DNA from: Rossellomorea arthrocnemi
GTDB taxonomy: Bacteria; Bacillota; Bacilli; Bacillales; Bacillaceae_B
DNA length: 64,000 bases
Direction of reading: 5' to 3'
Assembly: GCF_904424705.1 (NCBI RefSeq)
Contig: NZ_CAJGBF010000001.1
Location: 372,001-436,000 of the forward strand
In this document: piece after piece, positions 52,420 to 62,349 of the stretch
How the letters are laid out: each line of letters starts with the position of its first letter
Position numbering within the stretch: position 1 is the stretch's first letter
Translations under genes and position numbers: made by a program
Notes under the pieces: model-generated
Told to the model about the DNA's origin: nothing
Seen by the model: the letters and a program-made list of their open reading frames with translations, nothing else
Database searches by the model: none

Positions 52420-54519
52420 TTATTGTCCACTATATTGTTCATTTCCAACAAAGGATAAAAACAAAAGGTCTTTCTTATGCTCTTCATCTTCGAACTTTAT
52501 ATCCCAACGTCTTTCCATGAATTCAAGTAGCTTTAACCCACGACCCAGTATATTCTCGGCGTTCCAATCTGAATAGGTTGATACTTCAATTTCGCTATGA
52601 GAGCCTTCTGAGTAACCCCTTCTAAGCTTAAGACCTTGTGCATTCACTTTAGCTGATTTTTTGTCAGGAAAACTGTCGTTTTGTAAACTTGAATTGATAC
52701 TACTAGAAAGAGGAAGTAAATTTCCTAACGAACCTGCCAGGGTACGCTTCTCTTCTAACGTAAATTCATTAAATACATTCACCCAATAATCCTTACTAGG
52801 GGTTTGTGGATAGATATGTTCGATTGATACCTTATCTTTTTCGCTTTTCACAAAGTAGTTCCAATCAATTTTTTGATTTCCAAGTTGGTGAACCTTCTCG
52901 CTTTCATATTCATATAGAAAATACCTCAGTCCATTCCAGTCATAAAAACCATTCCCATTCTTATATAGGCGCTGAATATATGTTTTGAATGGCTGATAGT
53001 CAAATCCACTCTCTGGTTTTAACCACTCTTCTACTCTCTCTCTTAACATTCCACAAATCTCATCAACCGATATTTCTCCGTTTCTAAGCAATCTAGTTGT
53101 CTTATAATACTCGTTATTTCGATACGTAGAGAAAGCACGACCTAATCTAAAGGCAATGAAAATAAATCGTTCTATATCTTTGAATAATTTAATTCGATCA
53201 GCTGAATTTACATCAGGTGAAATAAAGGAAACTGTCACTAAAGGTCTGAAATAGGCAATTCCGATACGATTTAAGCGATCCAACCACATTGCCTCTTCAA
53301 GGGTTAATTCGTTATTGTTTAATGGATTAAATGTATCGTACCAATGTACCGCTGCTGACTTAAGACTTCCCACATAATCTTCTATTTCTTTTGGAGAGAG
53401 CTTAGATATCTTCACGATACTATCTACTTCTAATTCGTCCTGATCATCGACCGCTTGCTCGTCACGTACTTCCTCCACTGCAAAGACTGTTGAAGCCTTA
53501 ACTTCCGTTTTATTAAAAATATTATGCGGAGTGAACTTTTCGTCCAGCAAAAACCGAATATAGTCATCGCCTTTTTGCCTTGTATATTGGAAATACATGA
53601 TCCAGTGCGCTGTAAGAAAATCATCATCAGAAAGGGGTTTCTGCTTATTGCGACCAAGTTGATAATAAACTTCTTTCCACGCATCGTTGATTTTCCCACG
53701 TAGACTCTTTCTTTCATCATTTTTTAATTCATCTTCCTCGTAAAGAGTTGTGAGGTAAATGAGACGATTCTTTAGAAGTTCCAGGTTGGAAAGCCTTTTT
53801 CCACGATTATTCATCGTTTCAAATGCAACGAAAACATCAAAATCATCTTGTATTTCGTGAATATTAAACATCAAGTTTTGAGTCGTTTTCTTAAATAGGG
53901 TTTCAATCTCAGAAATTCCAAACTTATCATAATAATTTTGTAGGTTCTCTTTAAAGAACCTCTTTGCATTTTCCAGATTCAGCGTGTAGAACGTTTCTTT
54001 TATACTTCCACTATTGGGCTCCCCGAATATACGGTGACGCAGATATTTAAAACTAGGATTATCCGTCTCATAGCCAAACTTGTATGTATTAATAATAAAC
54101 TGTGGTGGCTTTTGAATGACTAAATACTCTTCCTTGATTTGTTTCAAGCTAAAGGTCCCAATATAAATTTCCTCGTCTTTTTTGTTTTGATTTTCAGGTA
54201 AACCCTTAACAAGATCGACGATTCCTTGAATAAAGATAACAAACGTAGTAAGACGTTGCTGTCCATCCACAATATGAAATGGCTTAAAGCCTCTGTCTTC
54301 TATTAACCACCCTTCCTCATTCCAACTTTTCCAACCATCTCTACTTACTTCTTTAAGGGATAATAAGCCTGTATAGTGAAACCTATCTGAAGGTAAATTA
54401 ACAAGGTCTTCCCAGAAGTCTTTGACTTGTTTTGTAGACCAGGCATATCCCCGTTGGTAATCTGGGATTTTGAAGATACGATCTTTAAATATTTGTTTTA
54501 GAGATTCTAACTCTTTCAT
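52420..54519 (-). CDS. GmrSD-type protein, DUF262 plus DUF1524
   Basis: 699 residues from the ATG at 54519 behind GGGGAGG. The N-terminal DUF262 domain has FKIPDYQRGYAWSTKQVKDFW (in pieces) and the nucleotide-binding DGQQRLTTF. The C-terminal DUF1524 His-Me finger-type nuclease region has VSIEHIYPQTP and LGNLLPLSSSINSSLQN. GmrSD proteins are type IV restriction enzymes that cut glucosylated or otherwise modified phage DNA using NTP. Both parts are fused here, as in many relatives. It appears monocistronic and is preceded by a gap of 45 bases to the membrane-protein gene. Confidence 0.9.
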   Translation of the reverse strand: MKELESLKQIFKDRIFKIPDYQRGYAWSTKQVKDFWEDLVNLPSDRFHYTGLLSLKEVSRDGWKSWNEEGWLIEDRGFKPFHIVDGQQRLTTFVIFIQGIVDLVKGLPENQNKKDEEIYIGTFSLKQIKEEYLVIQKPPQFIINTYKFGYETDNPSFKYLRHRIFGEPNSGSIKETFYTLNLENAKRFFKENLQNYYDKFGISEIETLFKKTTQNLMFNIHEIQDDFDVFVAFETMNNRGKRLSNLELLKNRLIYLTTLYEEDELKNDERKSLRGKINDAWKEVYYQLGRNKQKPLSDDDFLTAHWIMYFQYTRQKGDDYIRFLLDEKFTPHNIFNKTEVKASTVFAVEEVRDEQAVDDQDELEVDSIVKISKLSPKEIEDYVGSLKSAAVHWYDTFNPLNNNELTLEEAMWLDRLNRIGIAYFRPLVTVSFISPDVNSADRIKLFKDIERFIFIAFRLGRAFSTYRNNEYYKTTRLLRNGEISVDEICGMLRERVEEWLKPESGFDYQPFKTYIQRLYKNGNGFYDWNGLRYFLYEYESEKVHQLGNQKIDWNYFVKSEKDKVSIEHIYPQTPSKDYWVNVFNEFTLEEKRTLAGSLGNLLPLSSSINSSLQNDSFPDKKSAKVNAQGLKLRRGYSEGSHSEIEVSTYSDWNAENILGRGLKLLEFMERRWDIKFEDEEHKKDLLFLSFVGNEQYSGQ

Positions 54520-54564
54520 GTTAAATCCTCCCCTTGTTAGGTAGTTGAATTTTTTCACTTGGTA

Positions 54565-55236
54565 TCATTTATTCTTTTTGGAACCTGACGCTGGTTGCTG
54601 TAAAGCAATCTCTACTAATATTCTAGATAGAATTAGAGATAAACTCTTCAATTTTGATAATCTAGAAAAGCTTTCACGAAACATATATACAGAAGAGATT
54701 AAAATCATTAGTATCCCTATAATTAATAAGTACAACATTAATAAGAGCTTAGCTTGTTCTGTGTTACCGTCAGATAATGATTTAAAGCTGAAAGATAGCA
54801 GTCCTGAAGTGAATAATGCTACAACCAATGATCTAATGTAAGGATGGTTATAGGCTGCTGGTGAATTGCTTAAGTAGTCAATTTCTTTGGTTACGTATGC
54901 ATCTAGACTTTCAAGTTGTTCCTTAGAAGCGAATTTTTGATTTCTAAGAAACTTCCTGAACCCTTTCAATCTCTCCCTCTCAACCGATGGATCATGATCC
55001 CTTACTTTTTCTTGATGTTTATAACTAACAATTGTTATCGCGGCGAAGACAACAAGGCTAATTATTATAAACTTTAAATTCATGAAGAAGTAACTCACAA
55101 ATATTCCAACACCACTTAGCACAATTAATAATAGATATAAAATTAACCAACGATTTCTTTGGATATTATCTTTAATCAACGAGAATAAACTGAATTTTTT
55201 TGTGTATTCTTTCAGTATCTTATCTAGATTCAACAA
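54565..55236 (-). CDS. four-helix membrane protein of unknown function
   Basis: 223 residues, starting at TTG 55236 or 55233 after GAGGGACAA. Two membrane helices lie at about 30-75 and two at about 133-185. A central charged loop (KHQEKVRDHDPSVERERLKGF) and C-terminal helix face the cytoplasm. I do not recognise the family. It sits between the GmrSD gene and the DUF4145-like gene on the same strand with 20-45 base gaps. It could be the membrane effector of a defence unit, which is inference from context only. Confidence 0.6.
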   Translation of the reverse strand: MLNLDKILKEYTKKFSLFSLIKDNIQRNRWLILYLLLIVLSGVGIFVSYFFMNLKFIIISLVVFAAITIVSYKHQEKVRDHDPSVERERLKGFRKFLRNQKFASKEQLESLDAYVTKEIDYLSNSPAAYNHPYIRSLVVALFTSGLLSFSFKSLSDGNTEQAKLLLMLYLLIIGILMILISSVYMFRESFSRLSKLKSLSLILSRILVEIALQQPASGSKKNK

Positions 55237-55256
55237 TTGTCCCTCACTTACACCCT

Positions 55257-56360
55257 TTATCTAGCTTGTTTTCCTTTAATTTGATCAAACAATTTCTCTA
55301 TCGTTAAAGTCCCGACATTAGCATACTTCGCTAAACTTACTAACTCTTTAGGTAATTGTCCTACAGTCAAAATGCCGTTTTGCTTAAGTTGTTTCAGCAA
55401 ACTGTGAATACCGGAAAACTCTACAGGGCTTAAAGGAATCGCAGATAATTCTTCAGTCACCACTATATAGTCAGATTTATAGAAGAATAACAATTCTCCC
55501 CGACGTCTGTGAGTAATCTCTCTTCTGGTAAGCTCCTCTTGAACAAAGATAGATAATTCTTCAAAAAGAGTTTTGTCATTCTTTTCATTGTATCGTTTCA
55601 CATGTTTGTGGAGATCCACCAGATCATGTGGTAGTTCACTTACAAATCGTGCTTGCTGTACTTCCCCTAATCTTATTAGGAATGTTTCAGACTTCTGGAA
55701 TCGTTGTGGAAGTAAAAATGCATCCCTTAAGAAGAATGGAATATCCACATGCTTATCCATATATGATATTCTTCTGATGGTTGAGTATCCCTCAGTTGTT
55801 GGATCTCCTTCATCGGTAATAGTAGCGGCTACCTCTGCATGAGCTGCTTGCATCGTTGGGGTTTCTTTTGCTGATAGTGTTTTTTCCAGTGACACTAAAC
55901 GTGCTAACAATTCATCAAGATCTAATTGCTCGTCACGAGGAAGACATGGCTCTTTGTATTCAGGAACCGTAGTACTGATTGGCCCATAACTTTCGATATA
56001 CCACTTTATAACATTGTATAGAGCTTCCCATGACGTTAAAGACTCGGAGTAACGAAACATTCGTGTTTGATGCGCTGCTTGATTTCCTGTCATACGGATG
56101 GAATGAAGATCATTTAAGACATCTTTAATTAATATCCCTTGTTCATTCAGAAAATTGATTCTTTCTACTATAGTCATTAGAGGAACCTCTGAAAGCCCCT
56201 CTTCTTTCATGACACTTTTAAGTATGTTTTCAATAAATACTCTAGAGTGAGTTAACATGGTGCGCGGACTTGTGAATACACTGTGTTCTAGTTCTTTTCC
56301 CAGTAGTGCCAGTTCGTTGGAAAGTGGTTCGAGGAATTGATAAAAGTATTTATGGTTCAT
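55257..56360 (-). CDS. DUF4145-like protein with C-terminal HhH-like domain
   Basis: 367 residues. The N-terminal 120 residues resemble DUF4145, found in type I R-M and defence proteins: LTHSRVFIENILKSVMKEEGL, then IRMTGNQAAH. The middle part is unassigned. The last 60 residues (LKQNGILTVGQLPKELVSLAKYANVGTLTIEKL, in pieces) have a helix-hairpin-helix pattern similar to the RNA polymerase alpha C-terminal domain, which would bind DNA or protein. GGAG precedes the ATG. The combination is not one I can name. Confidence 0.6.
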   Translation of the reverse strand: MNHKYFYQFLEPLSNELALLGKELEHSVFTSPRTMLTHSRVFIENILKSVMKEEGLSEVPLMTIVERINFLNEQGILIKDVLNDLHSIRMTGNQAAHQTRMFRYSESLTSWEALYNVIKWYIESYGPISTTVPEYKEPCLPRDEQLDLDELLARLVSLEKTLSAKETPTMQAAHAEVAATITDEGDPTTEGYSTIRRISYMDKHVDIPFFLRDAFLLPQRFQKSETFLIRLGEVQQARFVSELPHDLVDLHKHVKRYNEKNDKTLFEELSIFVQEELTRREITHRRRGELLFFYKSDYIVVTEELSAIPLSPVEFSGIHSLLKQLKQNGILTVGQLPKELVSLAKYANVGTLTIEKLFDQIKGKQAR

Positions 56361-56453
56361 AGCCTGAGATCTCCCTTTTTTTAGTATATGCTTATATAAA
56401 TATTACCAAAGAACGGAGGTACAAATGTTAGATTAATTTATAAGACTAGGTTA

Positions 56454-57554
56454 CTATTGCAATCTTAAGTTATACGCCTCATCAATAAATCTAGTTATCT
56501 GCCCTAAGGTATCTACCCACTCCAACCTTATATATACTTCACCCGGCGTGAGTCTTCCTTTATCCGATTCTTCATACACATGACCCAGCAGCTCATCAAT
56601 TTCTTTCTGCATATTCTTTGCTTTTTCTGTCTCAAGTCTTTTACCAAGGTGGAGAACAAAACATGCCTTCCTTGCAGACGTGATAGTAGCGAATTTGTAA
56701 CGAGATCTTCTACTTACATATCCTATACAATCTGTACGAACACCATTATTAGTACGTTCATGATAATCTTCTACCTCATATCTGTATGTACTTTTTTCGT
56801 ATACGTAATGATCAATTTCTTTTGCCAAAGACCTGGCTTTCTCTGTCTTAAACAAGCTGTAATAATATTCTTTTGATTTCATTGGAATCGGCTCAGTAAC
56901 CCAGCCAAAGTACAATTGAATTCCATTCACATCTACTGGCCCTACCACAGTATCCTTCTTCGCCTTTACGCCAAATAGATTCACAAACTCCTTGTAATCC
57001 TCAAACCACTTCTCTTGTTGACTAAAGGAATGAACAAGCATTAACGCATGTTGGGCATGAATTTTTCTGGCTTCAATTACTGCTGAAGCTGTCCGATGGA
57101 ATAACTGATACCTTTTGTTCAAAACCTCATCTTCATCGAGTCCTAACAATTCCAGAATTGAATGGAATCTATTTTTCTCCCCTATACTTGGATTTTCTCC
57201 TTTCCAAGTCTTCACTTCTTCACCAAATGGTTCAGACACTTTTCCTTCAACCATAATTGGCAGAAATACACCACCCGCATTTGTTAGCAGGTAAAGATCA
57301 TTTTGAGATGGAGCCCCACCTCCTGGAAGTGAAACTTTGTATTCAGGAAATCCATATAGGACTTTCACATTCTCAAGAAGTGGAATATCACTTTGTTCAA
57401 ATGCTCTTTGTACACTGGATGGAAGATTGTTAGCACCCTCCCAAGACTTTGCTAATTCATATGGGGTATATGATGGCTTCCATTGTTTATCTGGATCGGA
57501 TAAGAGCTCCTTCCAAGAATCTATCCCTTTTGTTGGAACGAAATATTTTTCCAT
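56454..57554 (-). CDS. DUF6946-like, possible nuclease
   Basis: 366 residues from the ATG at 57554 after AGGAGGAGGTAATC. The N-terminal 150 residues match the pattern I associate with DUF6946: YFVPTKGIDSWKELLSDPDKQW, LPGGGAPSQNDLYLLT and the IMVEGKVSEPFG block. The latter (D...ExK) would suit a PD-(D/E)XK nuclease core. The C-terminal 130 residues (RYKFATITSARKACFVLHLG and downstream) form a separate, unassigned domain. It is the outermost gene of the defence island on this side. Confidence 0.6.
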   Translation of the reverse strand: MEKYFVPTKGIDSWKELLSDPDKQWKPSYTPYELAKSWEGANNLPSSVQRAFEQSDIPLLENVKVLYGFPEYKVSLPGGGAPSQNDLYLLTNAGGVFLPIMVEGKVSEPFGEEVKTWKGENPSIGEKNRFHSILELLGLDEDEVLNKRYQLFHRTASAVIEARKIHAQHALMLVHSFSQQEKWFEDYKEFVNLFGVKAKKDTVVGPVDVNGIQLYFGWVTEPIPMKSKEYYYSLFKTEKARSLAKEIDHYVYEKSTYRYEVEDYHERTNNGVRTDCIGYVSRRSRYKFATITSARKACFVLHLGKRLETEKAKNMQKEIDELLGHVYEESDKGRLTPGEVYIRLEWVDTLGQITRFIDEAYNLRLQ

Positions 57555-57666
57555 GATTACCTCCTCCTGCAAGTAAAAAACTTCATTATTAATTATTATT
57601 CATGTGTAATATTATGGTAACATATGAGGAGTATTTTACTAGTATCGAATGAAGCGAGGAACTACT

Positions 57667-58281
57667 ATGCATATAGCAGAGAGAGACTACTGGAAAGATG
57701 ATCGATATCGACCTAAAAGTAAGAAAGCGCCCAAATGGTCATGGGGCGTTATCGGGTTTATTTTCCTGGCGCTGTTCGCCAGCGGTTTACCCATGAAAAT
57801 CTACAATGAAATCACGATTCAACAGGAACAAAAGATACGAAGCTATCTGCAGGAGCGTGAGCAATACTTCAGTTCTAGCGATCAAAGCTTCAAACAGCTG
57901 CAGACCAAGATCAATGCTGCCAACGAAAACCTTTCATCCCTGACACCCAACATCAATGAAACTGACATGATGCTCACTCAAAATTATCAGAAGCTGATTG
58001 AGCTCAATCCACCGCAGGAATTTAAGGAGCTACATAACAAAACCGTCGAACTGTACGTTACCAAACAGGCAGCAGTCGATTATCTGATGTCAGCAGCAAA
58101 TGCGAACACCTATCATTCTGAAATACTCTCTACTTATATAGAAGAAAGCAATCAAATGATGAGTGACCTACGTCCATTGATGATTGAAGGATTGCAGAAA
58201 GCTGATCTGCGTTATCGTATTGAGCAGGATGGGACGTTGACGTATTGGGTGAAGGATCATTATTCGAGGAGTTTGGAGTAG
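57667..58281 (+). CDS. membrane-anchored protein with long extracytoplasmic helical domain
   Basis: 204 residues from the ATG at 57667 (AGCGAGGA upstream). A short basic cytoplasmic N-terminus (DDRYRPKSKKAPKW) precedes one membrane helix (about 29-45), then about 155 residues outside the membrane, mostly helical, with coiled-coil character (EREQYFSSSDQSFKQLQTKI). Similar single-pass proteins exist in many Bacillus with no known function. The gene marks the return to non-defence chromosome. Confidence 0.6.
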   Translation: MHIAERDYWKDDRYRPKSKKAPKWSWGVIGFIFLALFASGLPMKIYNEITIQQEQKIRSYLQEREQYFSSSDQSFKQLQTKINAANENLSSLTPNINETDMMLTQNYQKLIELNPPQEFKELHNKTVELYVTKQAAVDYLMSAANANTYHSEILSTYIEESNQMMSDLRPLMIEGLQKADLRYRIEQDGTLTYWVKDHYSRSLE

Positions 58282-58290
58282 GATGACCAA

Positions 58291-58336
58291 AAAAGGTCCG
58301 TCTTTAAGGAATGATCATGCTAAGGGACGGACCTTC
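58291..58336. terminator. GGTCCGTC/GACGGACC hairpin
   Basis: AAGGTCCGTC pairs with GACGGACCTT, 12 bases after the preceding stop codon. It includes the GGGACGG core of the dispersed family, and no good T-run follows. Confidence 0.6.
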
Positions 58337-58470
58337 GTCAATATTAAGAATTCGTATGCAAAGCCCATGGCCGTTCTGAAAGGAATGATTTGTCTCTTCC
58401 TGATCCCTGTCACTCAAATCTTCGCAAATAAGTACGATAATAACCATATCAAACCACCAAGGAGAAACTC

Positions 58471-59267
58471 ATGCTATTATTCCTAAACTTCCTAAAAAAG
58501 AAAACAACTGAACCTAAACCAAAACAATCTGCTACTCCACCCCCATCAAAACCTAAAAGAACCAATGAACAAATCGCCACTAGAAAAGGAGAATTAGGAG
58601 AATACAAAATTGATATCCAACTGGATCAGCTCCCAAAGGACTATCGCCACCTAAGCGATCTCCTCATTCCCAACCCAAAAGCGAAGTCCGGCTATTCACA
58701 AATCGACCATGTGGTGATCACTCCATACGCGATCTTTGTCATTGAGACAAAAAACTATCAGGGTACCATATATGGCGGGAAAGACCGGAACACATGGCTG
58801 GTCAATGGGAAATTCAAAATGATGAATCCTTTTGTACAAAACTATGGGCACCTGAAAGCACTCTCTTCATTGATCGATGAGAAGTTCCACAACCTATTTG
58901 TTTCCATGGTTTCTTTTACAAAACGCTCTACATTTAAAGTTGACCCGGATTACCGTAAAATCGCTTCTAACGAACTGATTGTATATGACATCGAGTTGTC
59001 GGAATTTATCCATCGGAAAGAATCGGTGTTGAAGATCCAACATAAAGAACCCCTTTTAAGTGAGAGTATGCCAATATCCCTGACCCAAAGGTTAGAAAAG
59101 AACATACACAAGCACTGAATGAACCTGACAAAAAGACCAGTTCCACTTCGAAATGTGAGATTTGTGTTAAATCTGTTTCTAATAAGGTTAGGGCTTATTG
59201 TTTATCGAATCCTACTTTTAATGGGAAGGTTTATTGTTATGAACATCAAAAGAGTGTTGGAAAATAG
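58471..59267 (+). pseudogene. NERD-domain protein, frameshifted, with zinc-ribbon-like tail
   Basis: The first frame (58471-59118, 215 codons, AAGGAG before the ATG) contains the nuclease-related NERD domain: ARKGELGEYK-like start (ATRKGELGEYK), QIDHVVITPYAIFVIETKNY with D and E-x-K, and TWLVNGKFKMMNPFVQN. It then ends early. A second frame from 59070 to 59267 reads ANIPDPKVRKEHTQALNE, then CEIC...YCLSN and VYCYEHQ, the Cys-rich tail normally found in these Bacillus NERD proteins. Conserved spacing suggests a small out-of-frame deletion near 59068. The N-terminal part may still be made. Confidence 0.8.
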
Positions 59268-59456
59268 AACTGTCTTTTTATCAATCTAGCAAGAGAGGGT
59301 TCACATGTACCTTAGAGACAAAGCCAAGGGACATATCCCTCTCCTCCCATAAGTCTTAAGACCTATACAAAAGTCCACCTCAGGCTCATTCTCAACAATG
59401 GCTTTACTCTATAAACTTAGTACATACGGTATATATGAATGAGGAGAGTGGCGAAA

Positions 59457-60143
59457 GTGACGAAGAATATTTATTTGATTCATGGTTTAATGGGGACGGG
59501 AGAAATGCATTTCAAGGAGCAATTAGGTGCTTTACGTGAGGAATTCACTGTTATTCCAATTGATTTGCCGGGACACGGTCAGAATAGCAGGGATGCTGAT
59601 GACCCCTTTTTCGAGCATACTTTTGAATGGCTTATAAATGAACTCAAGAAAAGAGAGCCTGGTATCTTGATTGGACTTTCAATGGGAGCTAGTTTCGCCC
59701 TGCATGCAGCAATCAGATATCCCGAATTGACAAAAGGCATTGTCCTGACAGGCTATGTTCCAAGCATCCCCGAAGACATGCACGCGATCATGGAAAGACA
59801 ATATCATTTTTTACATAACATCAAAGCAGAAGCACCTGAAGTAGCGAAAGACTATCTTCTTCACCATGGCCCACGTTGGGAAACCACGTTACACAGGGTG
59901 GTGAAGTGTTTCACTTATCATTATCCGGCAGTATCTGATGAGCAAATAAAGAAGTTAACCATCCCTATACTACTCATAAATGGCGGAAACGAAAAACATG
60001 AAGTGGATTCGGTCCACCATCTTTCATCGTTGAACAACCTCATCACACCAGGAATCATTCCAAACTGCGGACACTTAGCAAACACGGAAAACCCTTCGAT
60101 GTTTAACCGAATGACCCTGGAGTTTATTAATAGTATTGCGTAG
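59457..60143 (+). CDS. alpha/beta hydrolase
   Basis: 228 residues if started at the GTG at 59457; an ATG at 59439 is an alternative, but GAGGAGA fits the downstream start better. N-terminal IYLIHGLMGTG oxyanion region, IPIDLPGHGQNS, nucleophile elbow GLSMGAS, late Asp near LINGGNEKHEVD, and catalytic His in IPNCGHLAN. These are the features of esterase/MenH-like hydrolases. Substrate is unknown. The 170 bases before it hold only weak GGGACATATCCC repeat traces. Confidence 0.85.
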   Translation: MTKNIYLIHGLMGTGEMHFKEQLGALREEFTVIPIDLPGHGQNSRDADDPFFEHTFEWLINELKKREPGILIGLSMGASFALHAAIRYPELTKGIVLTGYVPSIPEDMHAIMERQYHFLHNIKAEAPEVAKDYLLHHGPRWETTLHRVVKCFTYHYPAVSDEQIKKLTIPILLINGGNEKHEVDSVHHLSSLNNLITPGIIPNCGHLANTENPSMFNRMTLEFINSIA

Positions 60144-60153
60144 GTAAACTAAA

Positions 60154-60201
60154 GGGACAGGTCCCTTGGCACGATATGTCAAACTGGACCAAGGGACCTG
60201 T
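60154..60201 (+). terminator. GGGACAGGTCCC-type hairpin repeat after the hydrolase gene
   Basis: ACAGGTCCCTTGG and CCAAGGGACCTGT form a perfect 13-base stem with a 19-base loop. It is another member of the GGGAC hairpin class and probably the terminator. Confidence 0.65.
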
Positions 60202-60325
60202 GCTCATGAACCTCCCTAGCTGAAGAAAAAATTACCTTTTTATGGTTTATCCAATACTTAATGAGGAATTAGTTAAGTAGTTCTGGATCTAGGATAAAAT
60301 GTGTGTCAGATAAGGGAGAGTAATC

Positions 60326-61555
60326 ATGTGGAAAAAGTTTGGCAAAAAGGAAAATAAGAATGTTAACTTACTATTATCCTCTCAAGCTGTATCAACGATT
60401 GGGGATACGTTCTTTAATATAGCAATTATGTGGGCAGTTTTTTCTCAGAGCTCTTCTACCTTCCAAACTGCCATGATAGGAGCTATGTGGCATATCTCTG
60501 ATGTGATCATGTCACCTATAGCTGGAGCCCTTGCTGACCGCTGGGAAAGAAAGAAATTATTATTAGGTACAAATATCTTAGCTGGGTCCATTGTCTTTTT
60601 ATTGGTCATTTATATGTGCATCTATAATCATATTCCTTTTCTATTAGCTCTAATCTTAGTTTTCATATTAAATGGATTTACTGCATTTATAAATCCTGTA
60701 AGGTCTTCGATCCTTCCAGATCTTGTACATAGGGACAAATTAGCTTCTGTTAATGGCTCATTCTCTGTCGTAAACAATGCTGCCTCATTAGTTGGAAATG
60801 CTTCTGCAGGTTTGATCATCGGGATCATTGGTATAGCATGGGCATTCTTCATAAATTCTTTATCGTTTTTTATCGTATCCATATTTATATTATTTTTAAC
60901 ACTCCCTCGATCTAAAAGCTTAAATGGGCAAGAACTAATTCAAAATAAAGTTCGTTTATTTAAAGACATTAAAGAAAGCTGGGAAAAAATAAAAATAAAT
61001 AAAAAGATTAAATCCATTTTATGTATTAGCATCTTTATTAATTTTGCGTCTTTCTTAGGTCCTTTTTATCCTGCTCTAGTTACTGAAAAACTAAATGGAG
61101 ATGCTTCCTTATATGGTTATATTCAAGCAGCAGGAGTAATAGGATCAATTTCAGCTGGATTATCTATTGGTTTTTTAGATAGAAAAGTTGGAGCCGGAAA
61201 ACTCATTTCCATAGGATGGGGATTATCTTCCATTTGTATTATAGGAATAGGAATTTCGGAATCTGTTTTTTTAACCATTTTCTTATCCACTATACAATTG
61301 TTCGGGATCACTCTTGGAGCTGTAAGTATCTCAACCATTGTTATGTCAGGTGCACCACCTAATCTTAGAGGGCGATTTATCGGGCTCATAACAAGTCTGT
61401 CTGTTTTGATCATTCCGATAGCCAATATATCTGCGGGAATTTTAGGTGAGTTTATCAATGTAACATATATGTTTATTATAGCTGGCTCAATTGTTTTTAT
61501 ATCTGCTGTTATAGCCTTTCTCAATAAAAGGATTAGATATATTAAGGTAGATTGA
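60326..61555 (+). CDS. MFS transporter
   Basis: 409 residues with 12 predicted helices. N-terminal LLLSSQAVSTIGDTFFNIA and the motif-A loop GALADRWERKKLLLG place it in the MFS_3 group of drug or siderophore exporters, distantly related to the one at 4368. GGGAGAGTAATC precedes the ATG. AT content is higher than in the neighbours, which could mean recent acquisition. Substrate is unknown. Confidence 0.85.
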   Translation: MWKKFGKKENKNVNLLLSSQAVSTIGDTFFNIAIMWAVFSQSSSTFQTAMIGAMWHISDVIMSPIAGALADRWERKKLLLGTNILAGSIVFLLVIYMCIYNHIPFLLALILVFILNGFTAFINPVRSSILPDLVHRDKLASVNGSFSVVNNAASLVGNASAGLIIGIIGIAWAFFINSLSFFIVSIFILFLTLPRSKSLNGQELIQNKVRLFKDIKESWEKIKINKKIKSILCISIFINFASFLGPFYPALVTEKLNGDASLYGYIQAAGVIGSISAGLSIGFLDRKVGAGKLISIGWGLSSICIIGIGISESVFLTIFLSTIQLFGITLGAVSISTIVMSGAPPNLRGRFIGLITSLSVLIIPIANISAGILGEFINVTYMFIIAGSIVFISAVIAFLNKRIRYIKVD

Positions 61556-61718
61556 GCCATAGGGATAGGTCCCTCCTTCAGTGAGAGTTGATCTTGAAAA
61601 GCTTGCTGAACGATGACACTTCGTCCACCTACGCAATGGGTTATACACTTTAATGAACCGTTACCTCTAATTAGGTCACTATTCCAACCCATACGAATAC
61701 ATATGATGGGGAGGAGGA

Positions 61719-62246
61719 ATGACCAGAATGATTCTTAAGATGATTGATTTAAGTTTAATGGCTGAACACCTGCCGGTTCATAAAGCTGAATTGGATAAGT
61801 TAGCCTCGTATATATGTACCATTCAAGACTCAGAAATCAAGCAGGCAGCCACGGAACAATACATGATGATGCAAAACCATGTGAAAGTCATGATTGCTCT
61901 TATGGATCCTGTTCAAAATGAATCAATAAGCATTGAAGACCTCCATAAATGGGATCCTGTTCAATTTAACTGTCAACAAAAATATACAAGCATGAGCCAG
62001 GAGAATATCCTAAAAGAACTCGCTACTACTGCCGAGTCCATGGCGAACAAAAACTTCAACTCCGGGTTACGAATGAAAGCTGAAAATGTACGCACTATTC
62101 ATACTCATATGGCTCTGCAGCAAATGACGATGCTTAACCGTTACAATGCCCTAATGGATAAATTCATGAAAGATACAGCCCCTGTAAGTTCAAGAAAAGA
62201 GCAGGAAGAAACGATGGAGACATTTAGAAAGATGTTTGATCTTTGA
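61719..62246 (+). CDS. ferritin-like, spore-coat-type (CotF-like) protein
   Basis: 175 residues, all helical, Met-rich. MAEHLPVHKAELDKLASYIC, then EQYMMMQNHVKVMIALMD and HTHMALQQMTMLNRYNALMDKF give the four-helix pattern of CotF/coat-associated ferritin-like proteins. GGGGAGGAGG precedes the ATG at 61719; the ATG at 61728 is an alternative. If the assignment is right it is made late in sporulation and deposited on the spore. Metal ligands are not obvious, so the function is probably structural. Confidence 0.55.
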   Translation: MTRMILKMIDLSLMAEHLPVHKAELDKLASYICTIQDSEIKQAATEQYMMMQNHVKVMIALMDPVQNESISIEDLHKWDPVQFNCQQKYTSMSQENILKELATTAESMANKNFNSGLRMKAENVRTIHTHMALQQMTMLNRYNALMDKFMKDTAPVSSRKEQEETMETFRKMFDL

Positions 62247-62349
62247 AGGAAGTATCATTTAACTTTATTCAGTAAAATTAGATGTGAGTATTTTACGTTC
62301 ACACTTAACCTATTTTTAAATTACCTTTTTATATTCCTTCTAATTAGGA

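Noticed and set aside
24180-57554. A complete prophage or integrative element
   Set aside because: No integrase, structural genes, attachment duplication or tRNA target was seen; only the replication module of a phage remains.
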